Positions 1 through 8,752 of a stretch of DNA of 64,000 nucleotides are shown here, piece after piece. This DNA comes from Maribellus maritimus (GTDB lineage: Bacteria; Bacteroidota; Bacteroidia; Bacteroidales; Prolixibacteraceae). Made by a program: the position numbers and the translations under genes. Location: assembly GCF_022267315.1 (NCBI RefSeq), contig NZ_JAIKLE010000003.1, positions 124,001-188,000 of the forward strand, written 5' to 3'. How positions within the stretch are numbered: the first letter of the stretch is position 1; every line of letters begins with the position of its first letter. The notes under the pieces were generated by a model. The model searched no databases and was not told where the DNA came from. It worked only from the letters and a program-made list of their open reading frames with translations.

Positions 1-449
1 TCCGGAACTTGTTGAGTAAACAAAATCTTTCCCTCTTCATTCAAAACAATTAATACACGCGAATGTAAGCCCTGCATGGGTCCCTCTGCAATTTCCAGTC
101 CGTAATCTTTTCCAAAGTCACCAGATAAATCGCACAAAGTAATTACATTTTCTATTCCTTCCGCTCCACAAAAACGGGCCTGTGCGAAAGGTAAATCTCT
201 TGAAATATACAAGACTTTTGTGTTTTCAAGATCAGTGGCTGCTTTATTGAATTTCACAACCGACGTTGCACACGTGCTTGTATCGATACTTGGCGAAATA
301 TTCATTATAATCTTTGAGCCTTTAAAATCGCCCAAATTTACACGTGATAAATCACTTTTAACCAGGGTAAAATCTTTTGCTGAATCACCTACACCGGGGA
401 GTTCTCCAACCGTGTGAATCTCATTTCCTTTCAGGGTTATTTTTGCCAT
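1..449 (-). CDS. tpx: Thiol peroxidase (Tpx), C-terminus outside window
   Basis: Atypical 2-Cys peroxiredoxin that reduces hydroperoxides with thioredoxin. Translating the minus strand from the ATG at 449 gives a protein that opens with a Tpx-like N-terminus (GNEIHTVGELP) and carries the peroxidatic Cys at residue 60 in a PSIDTSTCATS context and the resolving Cys at residue 94 (ARFCG). This matches the Cys61/Cys95 pair of E. coli Tpx. About 149 residues are visible of roughly 165 expected, so only a short C-terminal part lies left of position 1. It lies downstream of cysK on the same strand with a 89-nt gap, so the two may be read together or separately. Identification is strong; the end is simply not in the window. 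Confidence 0.93.
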   Translation of the reverse strand, partial: MAKITLKGNEIHTVGELPGVGDSAKDFTLVKSDLSRVNLGDFKGSKIIMNISPSIDTSTCATSVVKFNKAATDLENTKVLYISRDLPFAQARFCGAEGIENVITLCDLSGDFGKDYGLEIAEGPMQGLHSRVLIVLNEEGKILFTQQVP

Positions 450-538
450 AATAATTTTTATTTAAGTATTCGCTGAATAAAACAGTTTAAGAAGTTTAAA
501 GTTGAACTATATTCAAAATTTAATACTCTCAATTACAA

Positions 539-1450
539 TTAATACAAATCATCAACGGAAAGATAGCGTTCACCATGATCATAAGTAAACGTAAGAATTT
601 TCGAGCCTTCCGGTATTTCTTTTATTTTCTTCGCTACAGCAGCCAGAGATGCACCGGAGGATATACCTGCAAACAGACCCTCTTTCAACGCAGCTTTTTT
701 TGCGTACTCAAAAGCTTCTTCTTTGCTTATCGGGATTGTCCCGTCGAGTAAATCGGTGTTTAAGTTATCGGGAATAAATCCTGCTCCAATCCCCTGAATG
801 GGATGTGGTCCCGGGTCGCCACCACTAATCACCGGGCTTCCGTCGGGTTCAACAGCAAAAACTTTTATATTCGGAAAATGCTGTTTTAAAACTTCTGCCA
901 CTCCGGTAATATGTCCCCCCGTACCAACACCGGTGATTAAATAATCCAGCCCATCAGGAAAATCATTCACAATTTCGAAAGCTGTATTTTTTCGGTGTGC
1001 ATCAACATTGGCAGGATTTGAAAACTGAAAAGGAATCCAAGAATCCTGAATCTCTGATGATAGTTCCTCAGCTTTTGCAATAGCTCCCTTCATTCCTTTC
1101 TCTCGCGGAGTTAAAACCAACTCGGCGCCTAAAGCTGTTAAAACTTTACGCCGTTCAATCGACATCGATTCGGGCATGGTTAAAATCAGCCGGTAATCTT
1201 TTACAGCAGCAACAAGCGCCAATCCAATTCCAGTGTTTCCCGAAGTGGGTTCAATAATTGTTGATCCTTGTTTTAAAATTCCTTTGGCTTCGGCGTCTTC
1301 AATCATCGACAAGGCAATTCTGTCTTTAATACTTCCTCCCGGATTTGTCTTTTCCACTTTCACCCAAACTTCGTATTCCGAGGGATACAACCTGCTTAAC
1401 CGCACATGTGGAGTATTTCCAATAGTCTCCAAAATACTATTTGCTTTCAT
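539..1450 (-). CDS. cysK: Cysteine synthase (O-acetylserine sulfhydrylase)
   Basis: PLP enzyme (303 aa) of fold type II that makes cysteine from O-acetylserine and sulfide in the cytoplasm. Visible signatures are the PLP lysine K42 in GGSIKDR, the substrate loop [10 protein letters not shown] near residue 70, the phosphate-binding glycine loop GVGTGGH near residue 176 and GISSGAS near residue 264. The length is normal for CysK/CysM. The symbol cysK is the best guess; CysM-type or related synthases cannot be excluded from motifs alone. A Rho-independent-type hairpin with a T tract sits 24 nt upstream of the ATG (see the separate entry), which makes control by attenuation possible. Confidence 0.9.
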   Translation of the reverse strand: MKANSILETIGNTPHVRLSRLYPSEYEVWVKVEKTNPGGSIKDRIALSMIEDAEAKGILKQGSTIIEPTSGNTGIGLALVAAVKDYRLILTMPESMSIERRKVLTALGAELVLTPREKGMKGAIAKAEELSSEIQDSWIPFQFSNPANVDAHRKNTAFEIVNDFPDGLDYLITGVGTGGHITGVAEVLKQHFPNIKVFAVEPDGSPVISGGDPGPHPIQGIGAGFIPDNLNTDLLDGTIPISKEEAFEYAKKAALKEGLFAGISSGASLAAVAKKIKEIPEGSKILTFTYDHGERYLSVDDLY

Positions 1451-1473
1451 ATTTATAATTTTAAAATCGGTAT

Positions 1474-1505
1474 AAAAAAAGCCCCCCTGAAATCAGGAAG
1501 GCTTT
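1474..1505 (-). terminator. Intrinsic terminator-like hairpin in front of cysK
   Basis: Read on the minus strand, GAAAGCC and GGCTTT form an outer stem, CCTG and CAGG an inner stem with a 4-nt loop, and a run of seven T follows. It lies 177 nt after the stop of the upstream ABC permease gene and only 24 nt before the cysK ATG. Two readings are possible. It may end the ABC operon, but then the cysK promoter would have to fit in 24 nt. Or it may be a leader attenuator of cysK. Confidence 0.7.
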
Positions 1506-1681
1506 CGTATAAATTATTTTATTTATTCACAATCTATCCACGAAAAGTACCTTCCCTTAAATCCGGGATACAGCAACACATGCAGGTATTTATTTTCGCG
1601 TTTCTCATTCACATGCAATATACTCAACTTTTGCAAATTCTAACTTAGAAACAAGAATCGCTTTAAATTGTTTCAAAAAAA

Positions 1682-3022
1682 TTAACTTTTATATCGCAAC
1701 CACTTTATCAATTCTTTAAGGTTTACTTTTTTACCGTACATTAAAATACCGGTACGGTAGATTTTAGCCGCTACCCAGATTGCTCCAACAGTCGCCAAAA
1801 CAAGTAAAAACATAGAAAGTAACAGCTCCCAGGTAGGAATTCCGTAGGGCACTCTGGCCAACATCGATACCGGAGATGTAAACGGAATGATTGAACCCCA
1901 GAAGGCCACAGGCCCTTCTGGATTTTTAGCAATGGGGAATAACAACATGATGGAAAGAATTAGCGGTATGGTAACCGGAAAAACCAATTGCTGTGCATCT
2001 TCGTCGCTGTCGACTGCTGCTCCAACTGCTCCCAGCAAAGAACTGTACATCAGATATCCCACAAGGAAATAGAACACAAAAGAGAAAAGAATTAACGGCA
2101 GATTCAGGTTGCCAATCATTTCCAAAACTTCAGTTACCTGATTTTGTCCAGCCATTTGAGATGCCGCCGGACTCATAGCAGACTGCGACTCCATAATGCT
2201 TTGTCCCATTTGCTGAGCCGATTCAGGAGTAAACAATCCCTGAACAACTCCCAGAGCAACTGCACCTAAAACAATCCAGATACCTACCTGTGTTAAACCA
2301 ACCAGCGCTGTCCCGATTATTTTTCCTGCCATTAGCTGCATCGGTTTTACGGACGAAATGATTACTTCGATTATCCGGTTCTTTTTCTCCTCCATCACGC
2401 TCCGCATTACCATAGAACCATACATAAATACAAAAAAGTAAATGATAAAACCCATAACGTAACTGGCGATAAACGCAATAGTCGAAGAACTTTTTTTGGT
2501 TTCTCCCGATTCCGATATTTTAAGCGTATTGAGTTTTATACTGGTTTTGGTTCCTGCCAGCCTGTCTTCCAAATCCGGAATGCGGGTCTCTTCCACCACT
2601 TTTTGGCGTTTGTCATTCTCGATAAAACGACTTAGTTTTCGTTCAATTTGTTCGCTTAATTCGATAGGAACCTGTTTTACCGATAAAAGCTGGGCAACAT
2701 TTGCAGAATATATATTTGCGGGGATGTACAACAAGGCGTAAAAATCACTCTCTTTTAAATTCGATTTCAACTCATTATATTCTTCCTCGGGTATAAAATG
2801 GAAGGTTGTGTAGCCTTGCTGTTCCAGTTCACCCAAAAACAATTGCGACTCGTCGTATACAGCAATAGTCCGTTCTTCTTTATCGTTATTAATGGAAAGA
2901 AAAATAATAAGTGCAAACATTCCCGCAAAAAGAAACGGCACCAGCAGTGTAAGAACAATAAACGATTTTTTCTTTACCCGTTTTAAATATTCCTGTTTTA
3001 ATATTAGTAGTGTTTTATTCAT
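1682..3022 (-). CDS. ABC transporter permease, ABC-2/NatB type
   Basis: Membrane subunit (446 aa) of an ABC-2 exporter. It has an N-terminal membrane segment at about residues 21-43, then a large extracytoplasmic domain (about 44-175), then five or six hydrophobic helices in the C-terminal half, the layout of NatB/YhaP-type permeases. A Met/Gln/Ser-rich loop (around residues 265-300) interrupts the helices. It starts 11 nt after the stop of the ATPase gene upstream, so the two clearly form one operon and one transporter. The substrate is unknown; NatAB exports sodium in Bacillus, but that cannot be transferred here from sequence alone. Confidence 0.85.
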   Translation of the reverse strand: MNKTLLILKQEYLKRVKKKSFIVLTLLVPFLFAGMFALIIFLSINNDKEERTIAVYDESQLFLGELEQQGYTTFHFIPEEEYNELKSNLKESDFYALLYIPANIYSANVAQLLSVKQVPIELSEQIERKLSRFIENDKRQKVVEETRIPDLEDRLAGTKTSIKLNTLKISESGETKKSSSTIAFIASYVMGFIIYFFVFMYGSMVMRSVMEEKKNRIIEVIISSVKPMQLMAGKIIGTALVGLTQVGIWIVLGAVALGVVQGLFTPESAQQMGQSIMESQSAMSPAASQMAGQNQVTEVLEMIGNLNLPLILFSFVFYFLVGYLMYSSLLGAVGAAVDSDEDAQQLVFPVTIPLILSIMLLFPIAKNPEGPVAFWGSIIPFTSPVSMLARVPYGIPTWELLLSMFLLVLATVGAIWVAAKIYRTGILMYGKKVNLKELIKWLRYKS

Positions 3023-3033
3023 CTTAAACTGAT

Positions 3034-3957
3034 TTACTTTTTATTTGATTCTTCAACAGCGGTAATAAATACATCATTCATGCTTGGAATAATTTCTTCA
3101 AACGAGATGATTTCGGCCACGGGAAGCAACTGCTGAATAAGCTTATTATTTGAATCACCGTTCAAGTATTGCACTGTAAGTTGATTTTCTTTTTCACTTT
3201 CAGCATGCCCAAGTATTTTCATTTTTTGCCCAAGTGCCTTTTCAACCTCTTCGAACTCCCCTTTATATTTTACTTCGAAAATATTCTGTTTGTATTTTTC
3301 CCGAATTTCATCGGTTGGGCCGTCAACAATCTTTTTTGATTTATTTATCAGCGCAATATGATCGCAAAGTTCTTCAACCGACTCCATGTTGTGCGTCGAA
3401 AAAATAATTGTAGCCCCTTCATCTCTCAAATTTAATATCTCACGTTTTAAGAGATTGGCATTAATCGGGTCGAAGCCACTAAAAGGTTCATCAAAAATAA
3501 GCAACCTGGGTTTGTGGACTACGGTAGTAATAAACTGTACTTTTTGAGCCATTCCTTTTGAAAGTTCTTCCACTTTTTTGTTCCACCAGGTCATTATTTC
3601 AAACCTTTCAAACCAATGTTTCAGATTTCTGGTGGCCTCCTGTTTGCTCAATCCTTTCAATTGCGCAAGGTAAATGGCTTGTTCACCGATTTTCATTTTC
3701 TTGTACAAACCTCGTTCCTCGGGCAAATATCCAATCCGGGCAACATCTGAGCCTTTCATTTTACGGCCTTCCAGAAGTACTTCCCCACTATCCGGAGCGG
3801 TAATCTGATTAATGATCCTGATTAGTGTCGTTTTTCCTGCTCCGTTTGGACCAAGCAATCCAAAAATACTTTGCTCGTTTACCGAAATACTTACATCCGA
3901 CAAAGCTTTTGTGGTGGCAAAAGTTTTATCAACATTTCTAGCGCTAAAAATCTCCAT
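3034..3957 (-). CDS. ABC transporter ATP-binding protein, NatA-like
   Basis: Nucleotide-binding subunit (307 aa) that powers the adjacent NatB-like permease. Walker A GPNGAGKTT lies at residues 36-44, the ABC signature LSKGMAQ at 132-138, and Walker B LLIFDEP at 152-158 followed by the D-loop GFDP and the switch His (STHNME). The C-terminal 80 residues form the extra domain usual in this subfamily (DUF4162-like). First gene of a two-gene operon; the upstream gap of 261 nt separates it from the divergent sensor kinase. No exact consensus promoter was found in that gap on this strand. Confidence 0.9.
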   Translation of the reverse strand: MEIFSARNVDKTFATTKALSDVSISVNEQSIFGLLGPNGAGKTTLIRIINQITAPDSGEVLLEGRKMKGSDVARIGYLPEERGLYKKMKIGEQAIYLAQLKGLSKQEATRNLKHWFERFEIMTWWNKKVEELSKGMAQKVQFITTVVHKPRLLIFDEPFSGFDPINANLLKREILNLRDEGATIIFSTHNMESVEELCDHIALINKSKKIVDGPTDEIREKYKQNIFEVKYKGEFEEVEKALGQKMKILGHAESEKENQLTVQYLNGDSNNKLIQQLLPVAEIISFEEIIPSMNDVFITAVEESNKK

Positions 3958-4168
3958 AAAATTTGTTTTAGAAATAGGTAACTTTTTTAACTCAATAGTT
4001 ACAAATTATAAGGTTCTAAAAATAGCAGAACAATTTATTGAATTCAAATTTAAATCTGGTAAACATCATGTTTTTACCGACGAACCCTGCTTTTTTACAA
4101 AAGATACTGACAACATGGGGAAAAGACTCAACAAGTTTGCCAAATTAGAGTTATCGGAATTTTTGTAT

Positions 4169-4197
4169 TTTGATTTAAAAAATTTATTCTATTTTTA
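4169..4197 (+). promoter_or_regulatory. Possible Bacteroidota promoter before the sensor kinase
   Basis: TTTG at 4169-4172, 17-nt spacer, then TATTTTTA at 4190-4197 (consensus TAnnTTTG, last base differs). The -7 box lies 21 nt before the ATG. Suggestive only. Confidence 0.35.
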
Positions 4198-4218
4198 CTT
4201 ATCATAAAAACCCAATCA

Positions 4219-6225
4219 ATGCGTTTCGCTATTTTCCTCATATTTATAATTCTGCTCTCTTTTTCAGGATGCAAAAAGTTGCAAAAAGAAAACCCGACCA
4301 ATTGTAAGATTCTCAAAGATTCTATTGTCACAAATTTGATGAATCAATCCGGTTTGTTTCCAGATTCAACAATAAAACTGGTACAAAGCTATCAACTCGT
4401 TGATTCATTGGCATCAGATAGCAACTTCTTTTTTAGTCTTCAGCAAATACTTGCCCAGAGCAGCTTTTTCCAGGGAAATATTGATTCCTCAATTTATTTC
4501 TTTTCTGAGTGTTATCGTTATTGGGAAAAAGATAGTTCAAAACTAGGAAAAGAAAATCAGGCGAAAATTATTCACAACATTGGATTTCTTTACCAAAACC
4601 TTGGAGATATTGAAAAAGCCCTAAATAACTATAATGAAATAACATCAATGGCTGAGATACCTGAAATTTATAAAACTCAAGTTACAGCATATCTAAACAA
4701 ATCAAACATATTAATGGATCAGGACGATTATGCAAATGCAATTGAGTCAGTTGAAAAATGTATTGAAATCTCAGACAAATATAAAGACTCCACTTTAATG
4801 ATCTCATCTCTTCAAGCATATGCTGACTTATACACCAATTGTGGTTTTTTTGATGAAGCAAAGCAACAGTTTCAGGAAGTTTTAAAATACGAAACATTTT
4901 TTACACCCTTGTCTCACTTTGTACATCATAATAACAAAGGAAGAATGTTTTTTTTAGAAAACGATTATGATAATGCAAAACAGGAATTCCTTTTGGCCCA
5001 TGAGATATCAAAGGAACTGAATACATTTAATCAGTTCATTTCTGTTATGAATTTATTAGAATTACTTCTTACCCAAAAAAACACTGCTGAAGCAAAAAAC
5101 TATTTAAACCTATTGGATGAATGGTTTTGGATGAGTGAGCAAATACCCGCCTTTCTTTTTAATTGTTATAGTTTGAAAGCTGAATACAATAACCAAATGG
5201 GGAATTTGTTACAAGCGAAAGAATTTTTTCAGCGTGCTGACTCTGTTCTTAAACAGAATGAAATCGACAATGTTATAAGAAAGCTACACTATAAAAGAAC
5301 CTCTAACTATTTCTGCAAAATCGGCAATTACCATAAAGCATTTTATGAATTAGCCGAATTGAATAAAACCAATAGTAACATTCTTCAAACAGATAACCGA
5401 AGACAAGTTGCAGCACTTAAACACAAATACCAAAGAGACACTACGCTTATTGCCCAAAAAAACGCGTTAAAAAATCAAGAAGAAAAAATTACCAGCTACC
5501 GTTTCCAACTTATAAGTTTGATCGGCTTTTCGTTGATGCTTATGTCCATTGGAGTGATTGCCTATTTATACTATAGAAAAAACAAACAACTTGAAATTGA
5601 AAAGAACATGCGAAAAGTTGCCGCTTTAAAAATGGAAAATATCCGCGGACGACTATCTCCTCACCTGATTTTCAATACAATTAATAGTATTCAGGAGAAT
5701 ATTGAAAACAAAGAAACTTCAACAACACAATTTGACAACTTAACAAGAATAATCCGTCAAAGTTTGGTAAATACAGAAAAAACAGCAATCACTTTGAGAG
5801 AAGAGATATGTTTCGTAAAAAGTTTTATTGGACTTCAACAAACCAGAGCAAGGCAAGAATTTTCTGTTTATTGGAGAATTACTCGCGAACTTGATGATGA
5901 ATTAGTTCCGGGCATGATATTACAAATTCCGGTAGAAAATGCAATTAAACACGGGTTTGTTCACAGTTCCTTCAACAACGAATTAACTATAACAGCTAAA
6001 AAAGAAACAAATTTTCTTATTCTTACTGTTGCAGATAATGGAATAGGAATTCATAACGCTCATAACTCAACCAGAGGAACAGGAACAGGATTAAAAGTTT
6101 TAACAAATACCATTCACAATCTGAATTTATCAAACAAAAAAAAGATGTCTTTTGAAATATTAAACAATGGTGTAAAAGGAACAAAAGTTATTATTCGAAT
6201 TCCGGTTACTTTTAACTATAATTGA
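4219..6225 (+). CDS. Lipid-anchored TPR sensor histidine kinase, LytS/YpdA type
   Basis: Sensor kinase of 668 aa. The N-terminus is a lipoprotein signal ending in LSFSGC (Cys18). Residues about 60-400 are helical repeats of TPR type and would sit outside the inner membrane. One membrane helix follows at about 431-452 (LISLIGFSL...), then a His_kinase domain of the PF06580 family with the phospho-acceptor His near residue 482 (RLSPHLIFN) and a GHKL ATPase domain with the N-box PVENAIKHGF near 570 and the G-box DNGIG. The partner LytTR regulator lies 119 nt downstream. Carrying both a lipobox and a later membrane helix is a recurring layout in Bacteroidota sensors. The signal sensed is unknown. 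Confidence 0.85.
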   Translation: MRFAIFLIFIILLSFSGCKKLQKENPTNCKILKDSIVTNLMNQSGLFPDSTIKLVQSYQLVDSLASDSNFFFSLQQILAQSSFFQGNIDSSIYFFSECYRYWEKDSSKLGKENQAKIIHNIGFLYQNLGDIEKALNNYNEITSMAEIPEIYKTQVTAYLNKSNILMDQDDYANAIESVEKCIEISDKYKDSTLMISSLQAYADLYTNCGFFDEAKQQFQEVLKYETFFTPLSHFVHHNNKGRMFFLENDYDNAKQEFLLAHEISKELNTFNQFISVMNLLELLLTQKNTAEAKNYLNLLDEWFWMSEQIPAFLFNCYSLKAEYNNQMGNLLQAKEFFQRADSVLKQNEIDNVIRKLHYKRTSNYFCKIGNYHKAFYELAELNKTNSNILQTDNRRQVAALKHKYQRDTTLIAQKNALKNQEEKITSYRFQLISLIGFSLMLMSIGVIAYLYYRKNKQLEIEKNMRKVAALKMENIRGRLSPHLIFNTINSIQENIENKETSTTQFDNLTRIIRQSLVNTEKTAITLREEICFVKSFIGLQQTRARQEFSVYWRITRELDDELVPGMILQIPVENAIKHGFVHSSFNNELTITAKKETNFLILTVADNGIGIHNAHNSTRGTGTGLKVLTNTIHNLNLSNKKKMSFEILNNGVKGTKVIIRIPVTFNYN

Positions 6226-6344
6226 AATTAAAAAAACAAATTACCCCCAATTATGAACCAAATAATCCCCTTTTAAAAATCTCTCACAAAACGATTCAGT
6301 GAAATAAAACTATTCTTGACAAAAATTCAATTAACTTATTGAAT

Positions 6345-7133
6345 ATGGCTATCCAAGAGATAAATGTTGCGATTATTGACGATCAAAAGATTTCAATAAA
6401 AAACCTTCGGGAAGAGATTGAATCCTTTCGTGAACCAAAACTTAATGTTCTATTTACTACAACCGACCCGGCTACAGGATTAAAGAAAACTCTTTATCAT
6501 AAACCTGATATTTTATTTCTTGATATTGAGATGCCTGGCAAAAGTGGCATAGAATTGTTACGGGATCTTCACCATAATTCAGATTTTGACTGCCATGTAG
6601 TTTTTCAAACCAACTATGAGAAATATACTATTGAGGCTTTACGTGAAGCCGCTTTTGATTTTATTATAAAACCAGTGGAGCGCCCTGACCTTTCAAACGT
6701 GGTAAACCGTTTTCTAAAATTGAAATACAAAAGTAGTTTTCGTGATAAAATAAACCGAATAAACAACGAAGGGAACCAACGCATCTCATTACCCACTGTT
6801 GAAGGATTACTCTTTTTGCAGAAGAATGAAATCATTTGTATTCAATATGTTTCTTATGAAAAAGGGATCAAGCCATACTGGTCGGTAATGGTTTACGATA
6901 ACCGAAAAATTATTTTGAGGCGAAATATCAAAGGGCAGGATATCCTTGGCATCCTAAATTCTCATGATTTCTTTATGATAAATTCGGGTACCATACTCAA
7001 TTTAAATCACCTCAGCTTTGTTGATTATAAAAGCCGGGATTGCATTATGGTTCCCCCTTTTGACAAAACCAAACATACCATCGCCCGAAACAAGATGGGA
7101 AAATTCAAAGAGAGATATGATAACCTCCATTAA
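6345..7133 (+). CDS. LytTR-family response regulator
   Basis: Two-component response regulator (262 aa). The receiver domain has its phospho-acceptor Asp60 in LFLDIEMPGKSG, an acidic pair near the N-terminus (IIDDQ) and the conserved Lys in IIKPVE. Residues about 165-262 match a LytTR DNA-binding domain, including the late NLNHL and KFKERY elements. I chose the ATG at 6345; an in-frame TTG six bases upstream would add two residues. It follows the LytS-like kinase and almost certainly pairs with it. The secreted and lipoprotein genes just downstream are plausible targets, but no operator was identified. Confidence 0.9.
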   Translation: MAIQEINVAIIDDQKISIKNLREEIESFREPKLNVLFTTTDPATGLKKTLYHKPDILFLDIEMPGKSGIELLRDLHHNSDFDCHVVFQTNYEKYTIEALREAAFDFIIKPVERPDLSNVVNRFLKLKYKSSFRDKINRINNEGNQRISLPTVEGLLFLQKNEIICIQYVSYEKGIKPYWSVMVYDNRKIILRRNIKGQDILGILNSHDFFMINSGTILNLNHLSFVDYKSRDCIMVPPFDKTKHTIARNKMGKFKERYDNLH

Positions 7134-7182
7134 GTAACCGAAAAAACATTTTCATTTCACATAATAAAAAGAACTAAAAAAC

Positions 7183-7983
7183 ATGAAAAAAATAATTTTT
7201 ATTCTCTTCGGAGTGTTATTTATTAACATTTCTGGCTTCTCCCAGGATATTATTACCAAAACAACAGGAGAAGATATCGAAGCGAAAGTTCTAGAAGTTG
7301 ACAGAACTGAAATTAGATACAAAAGATATAGTAACCTTGATGGCCCAATTTTCACTTTGCAAAAAAGTGATATTTTGATGATAAGATACGAGAATGGGAC
7401 AAAAGATATTTTTAATACCCGCACCGAATCAAATACAGTGAGTTCAAGGGCACAAAACAAATCATTTTTTGGCAATGAGAATATAGAACGACCCACAAAA
7501 TGGGAAGGTAATGGAGAGGGCATTTCTCCCGGTAGTCATTTCTGCACAGATATTGGTTTCTATGCAAAAACTGGAGATTATGGTAGAAATCGGATTGCAA
7601 TAAATGCCATTTACATGTATCAGATAAATCCGTTCTTAGGGCTTGGTTTTGGCACTGGAATACGTGCATTCACCGAGGAAGACGTAGTTTTAGTCCCCTT
7701 TTATCCAAGTATAAAAGGATATCTACTCAATAATGATGTTTCTCCCTATCTCTCTTTAAATATAGGTTATGCTGTTGATATATCAGGGAATGAACAAAGC
7801 GGATTAAATCTGTCTCCCAAGGTTGGAGTATTTAAAAGAGTATCAGGCAAATCGGTAGCCTATTTTGAATTTGGGTACGAAATGCAAAAACTTGAGTTCG
7901 TTACGGTTTATTCTTCGGGGAATGCTTATTACTCCGGCGAAAATTCAGGAGCTATCTGCTTTAACATAGGTTATACATTTTAA
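7183..7983 (+). CDS. Secreted protein, probable outer-membrane beta-barrel
   Basis: 266 aa with a signal peptide (basic MKK start, hydrophobic core, likely cleavage after GFSQ). Residues about 22-75 contain a segment common in Bacteroidota exported proteins: a DIITKTTGEDIEAKV-type strand, YKRYSNLDGP, then ILMIRYENGTKDIF. The rest alternates Gly and aromatic residues and ends in a Phe (NIGYTF), typical of a small outer-membrane barrel. Function unknown. It lies 49 nt after the LytTR regulator and 67 nt before the next lipoprotein gene, so it may be co-transcribed with the two-component pair. Confidence 0.7.
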   Translation: MKKIIFILFGVLFINISGFSQDIITKTTGEDIEAKVLEVDRTEIRYKRYSNLDGPIFTLQKSDILMIRYENGTKDIFNTRTESNTVSSRAQNKSFFGNENIERPTKWEGNGEGISPGSHFCTDIGFYAKTGDYGRNRIAINAIYMYQINPFLGLGFGTGIRAFTEEDVVLVPFYPSIKGYLLNNDVSPYLSLNIGYAVDISGNEQSGLNLSPKVGVFKRVSGKSVAYFEFGYEMQKLEFVTVYSSGNAYYSGENSGAICFNIGYTF

Positions 7984-8050
7984 TAATAAACATAGCATAA
8001 TATTCTATAAACATACACAACAAAAAATCAAACTTTAAAAATCAAAAATC

Positions 8051-8452
8051 ATGAAACTTAAAAATTTACTTCTTTTATTCTTTATTGTGCCAACAATGGC
8101 ATTCTTTAGTAGCTGTCAGGATGACGATGATGATATTAGTAATTTCGGCGAAGTTATTTCCGGCACTTACAGTGGCACTTTAAAAATTTTTGAAACTGGT
8201 GATTCCGAAAGTGGTTATGTCAAGCTTGAGAGAGCTTCAGATACTTCTGTGTTTCTAAGTTTATTATATTGTGAGAAATTAGAAGTAGATATCGATGAAA
8301 ATTATGAATTAGTCATTGCAGTAGTAGACAATAATCACTACAAACTTGAGTCTGGATCTAACTATCTGATATCAGGAAACATAAGAGATGATGAATTAAA
8401 TTTGAATGTTAAAATAGGTAATAATACCTTAATATTTGATGGTAGTAAATAA
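8051..8452 (+). CDS. Small surface lipoprotein of unknown function
   Basis: 133 aa. The signal peptide ends in a lipobox at FFSSC, and the lipidated Cys is followed by QDDDDD. In Bacteroidota a run of acidic residues right after the Cys acts as an export signal to the cell surface, so this protein is likely exposed outside. The mature part is a short beta-rich domain of about 105 residues with GTYSGTLKI and NYLISGNI strands. I do not recognise the family. It sits between a putative barrel protein and a larger lipoprotein, all on one strand, downstream of a LytS/LytTR pair. Confidence 0.7.
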   Translation: MKLKNLLLLFFIVPTMAFFSSCQDDDDDISNFGEVISGTYSGTLKIFETGDSESGYVKLERASDTSVFLSLLYCEKLEVDIDENYELVIAVVDNNHYKLESGSNYLISGNIRDDELNLNVKIGNNTLIFDGSK

Positions 8453-8752
8453 AGTTATAATATCATAAATACTTTAATTTGTGCTTTTACCAAAATTAGA
8501 GTGTTTATGATATTCTTTGTACTATCCAAGTTACCAAAGCAACACAAAAAACATTAATCTAACTAAAATTGAGACACTTAAATCATTCATGATATTAATT
8601 TAAGTTCCAATTCTAAAAGAAATCGGGGAGTATTCAATACGAAAAATATACAAAGACTCAATTTTTGTAGTGTTTCACCCATTTTACGCAAATATTTCTT
8701 TTGCCTTCTCCAATTTAGAAAAAAACATTATTAAGTCAAAACTAAACAAATC
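8453..8752 (+). other. Intergenic gap, 300 nt
   Basis: AT-rich and without an open frame of note. A TATTCTTTG box near 8496-8504 resembles a -7 element but has no TTTG at a proper distance. I see no hairpin with a T tract and no RNA motif that I recognise. Confidence 0.5.

Noticed and set aside
514-548. Promoter for tpx (TTTG, 22-nt spacer, TAAATTTTG on the minus strand)
   Set aside because: Spacer and -7 box both deviate; left out of the feature list as too weak.
3812-4207. Plus-strand open frame of 131 codons
   Set aside because: Its first half is antisense to the ABC ATPase gene and the second half has no start, signal or family pattern.
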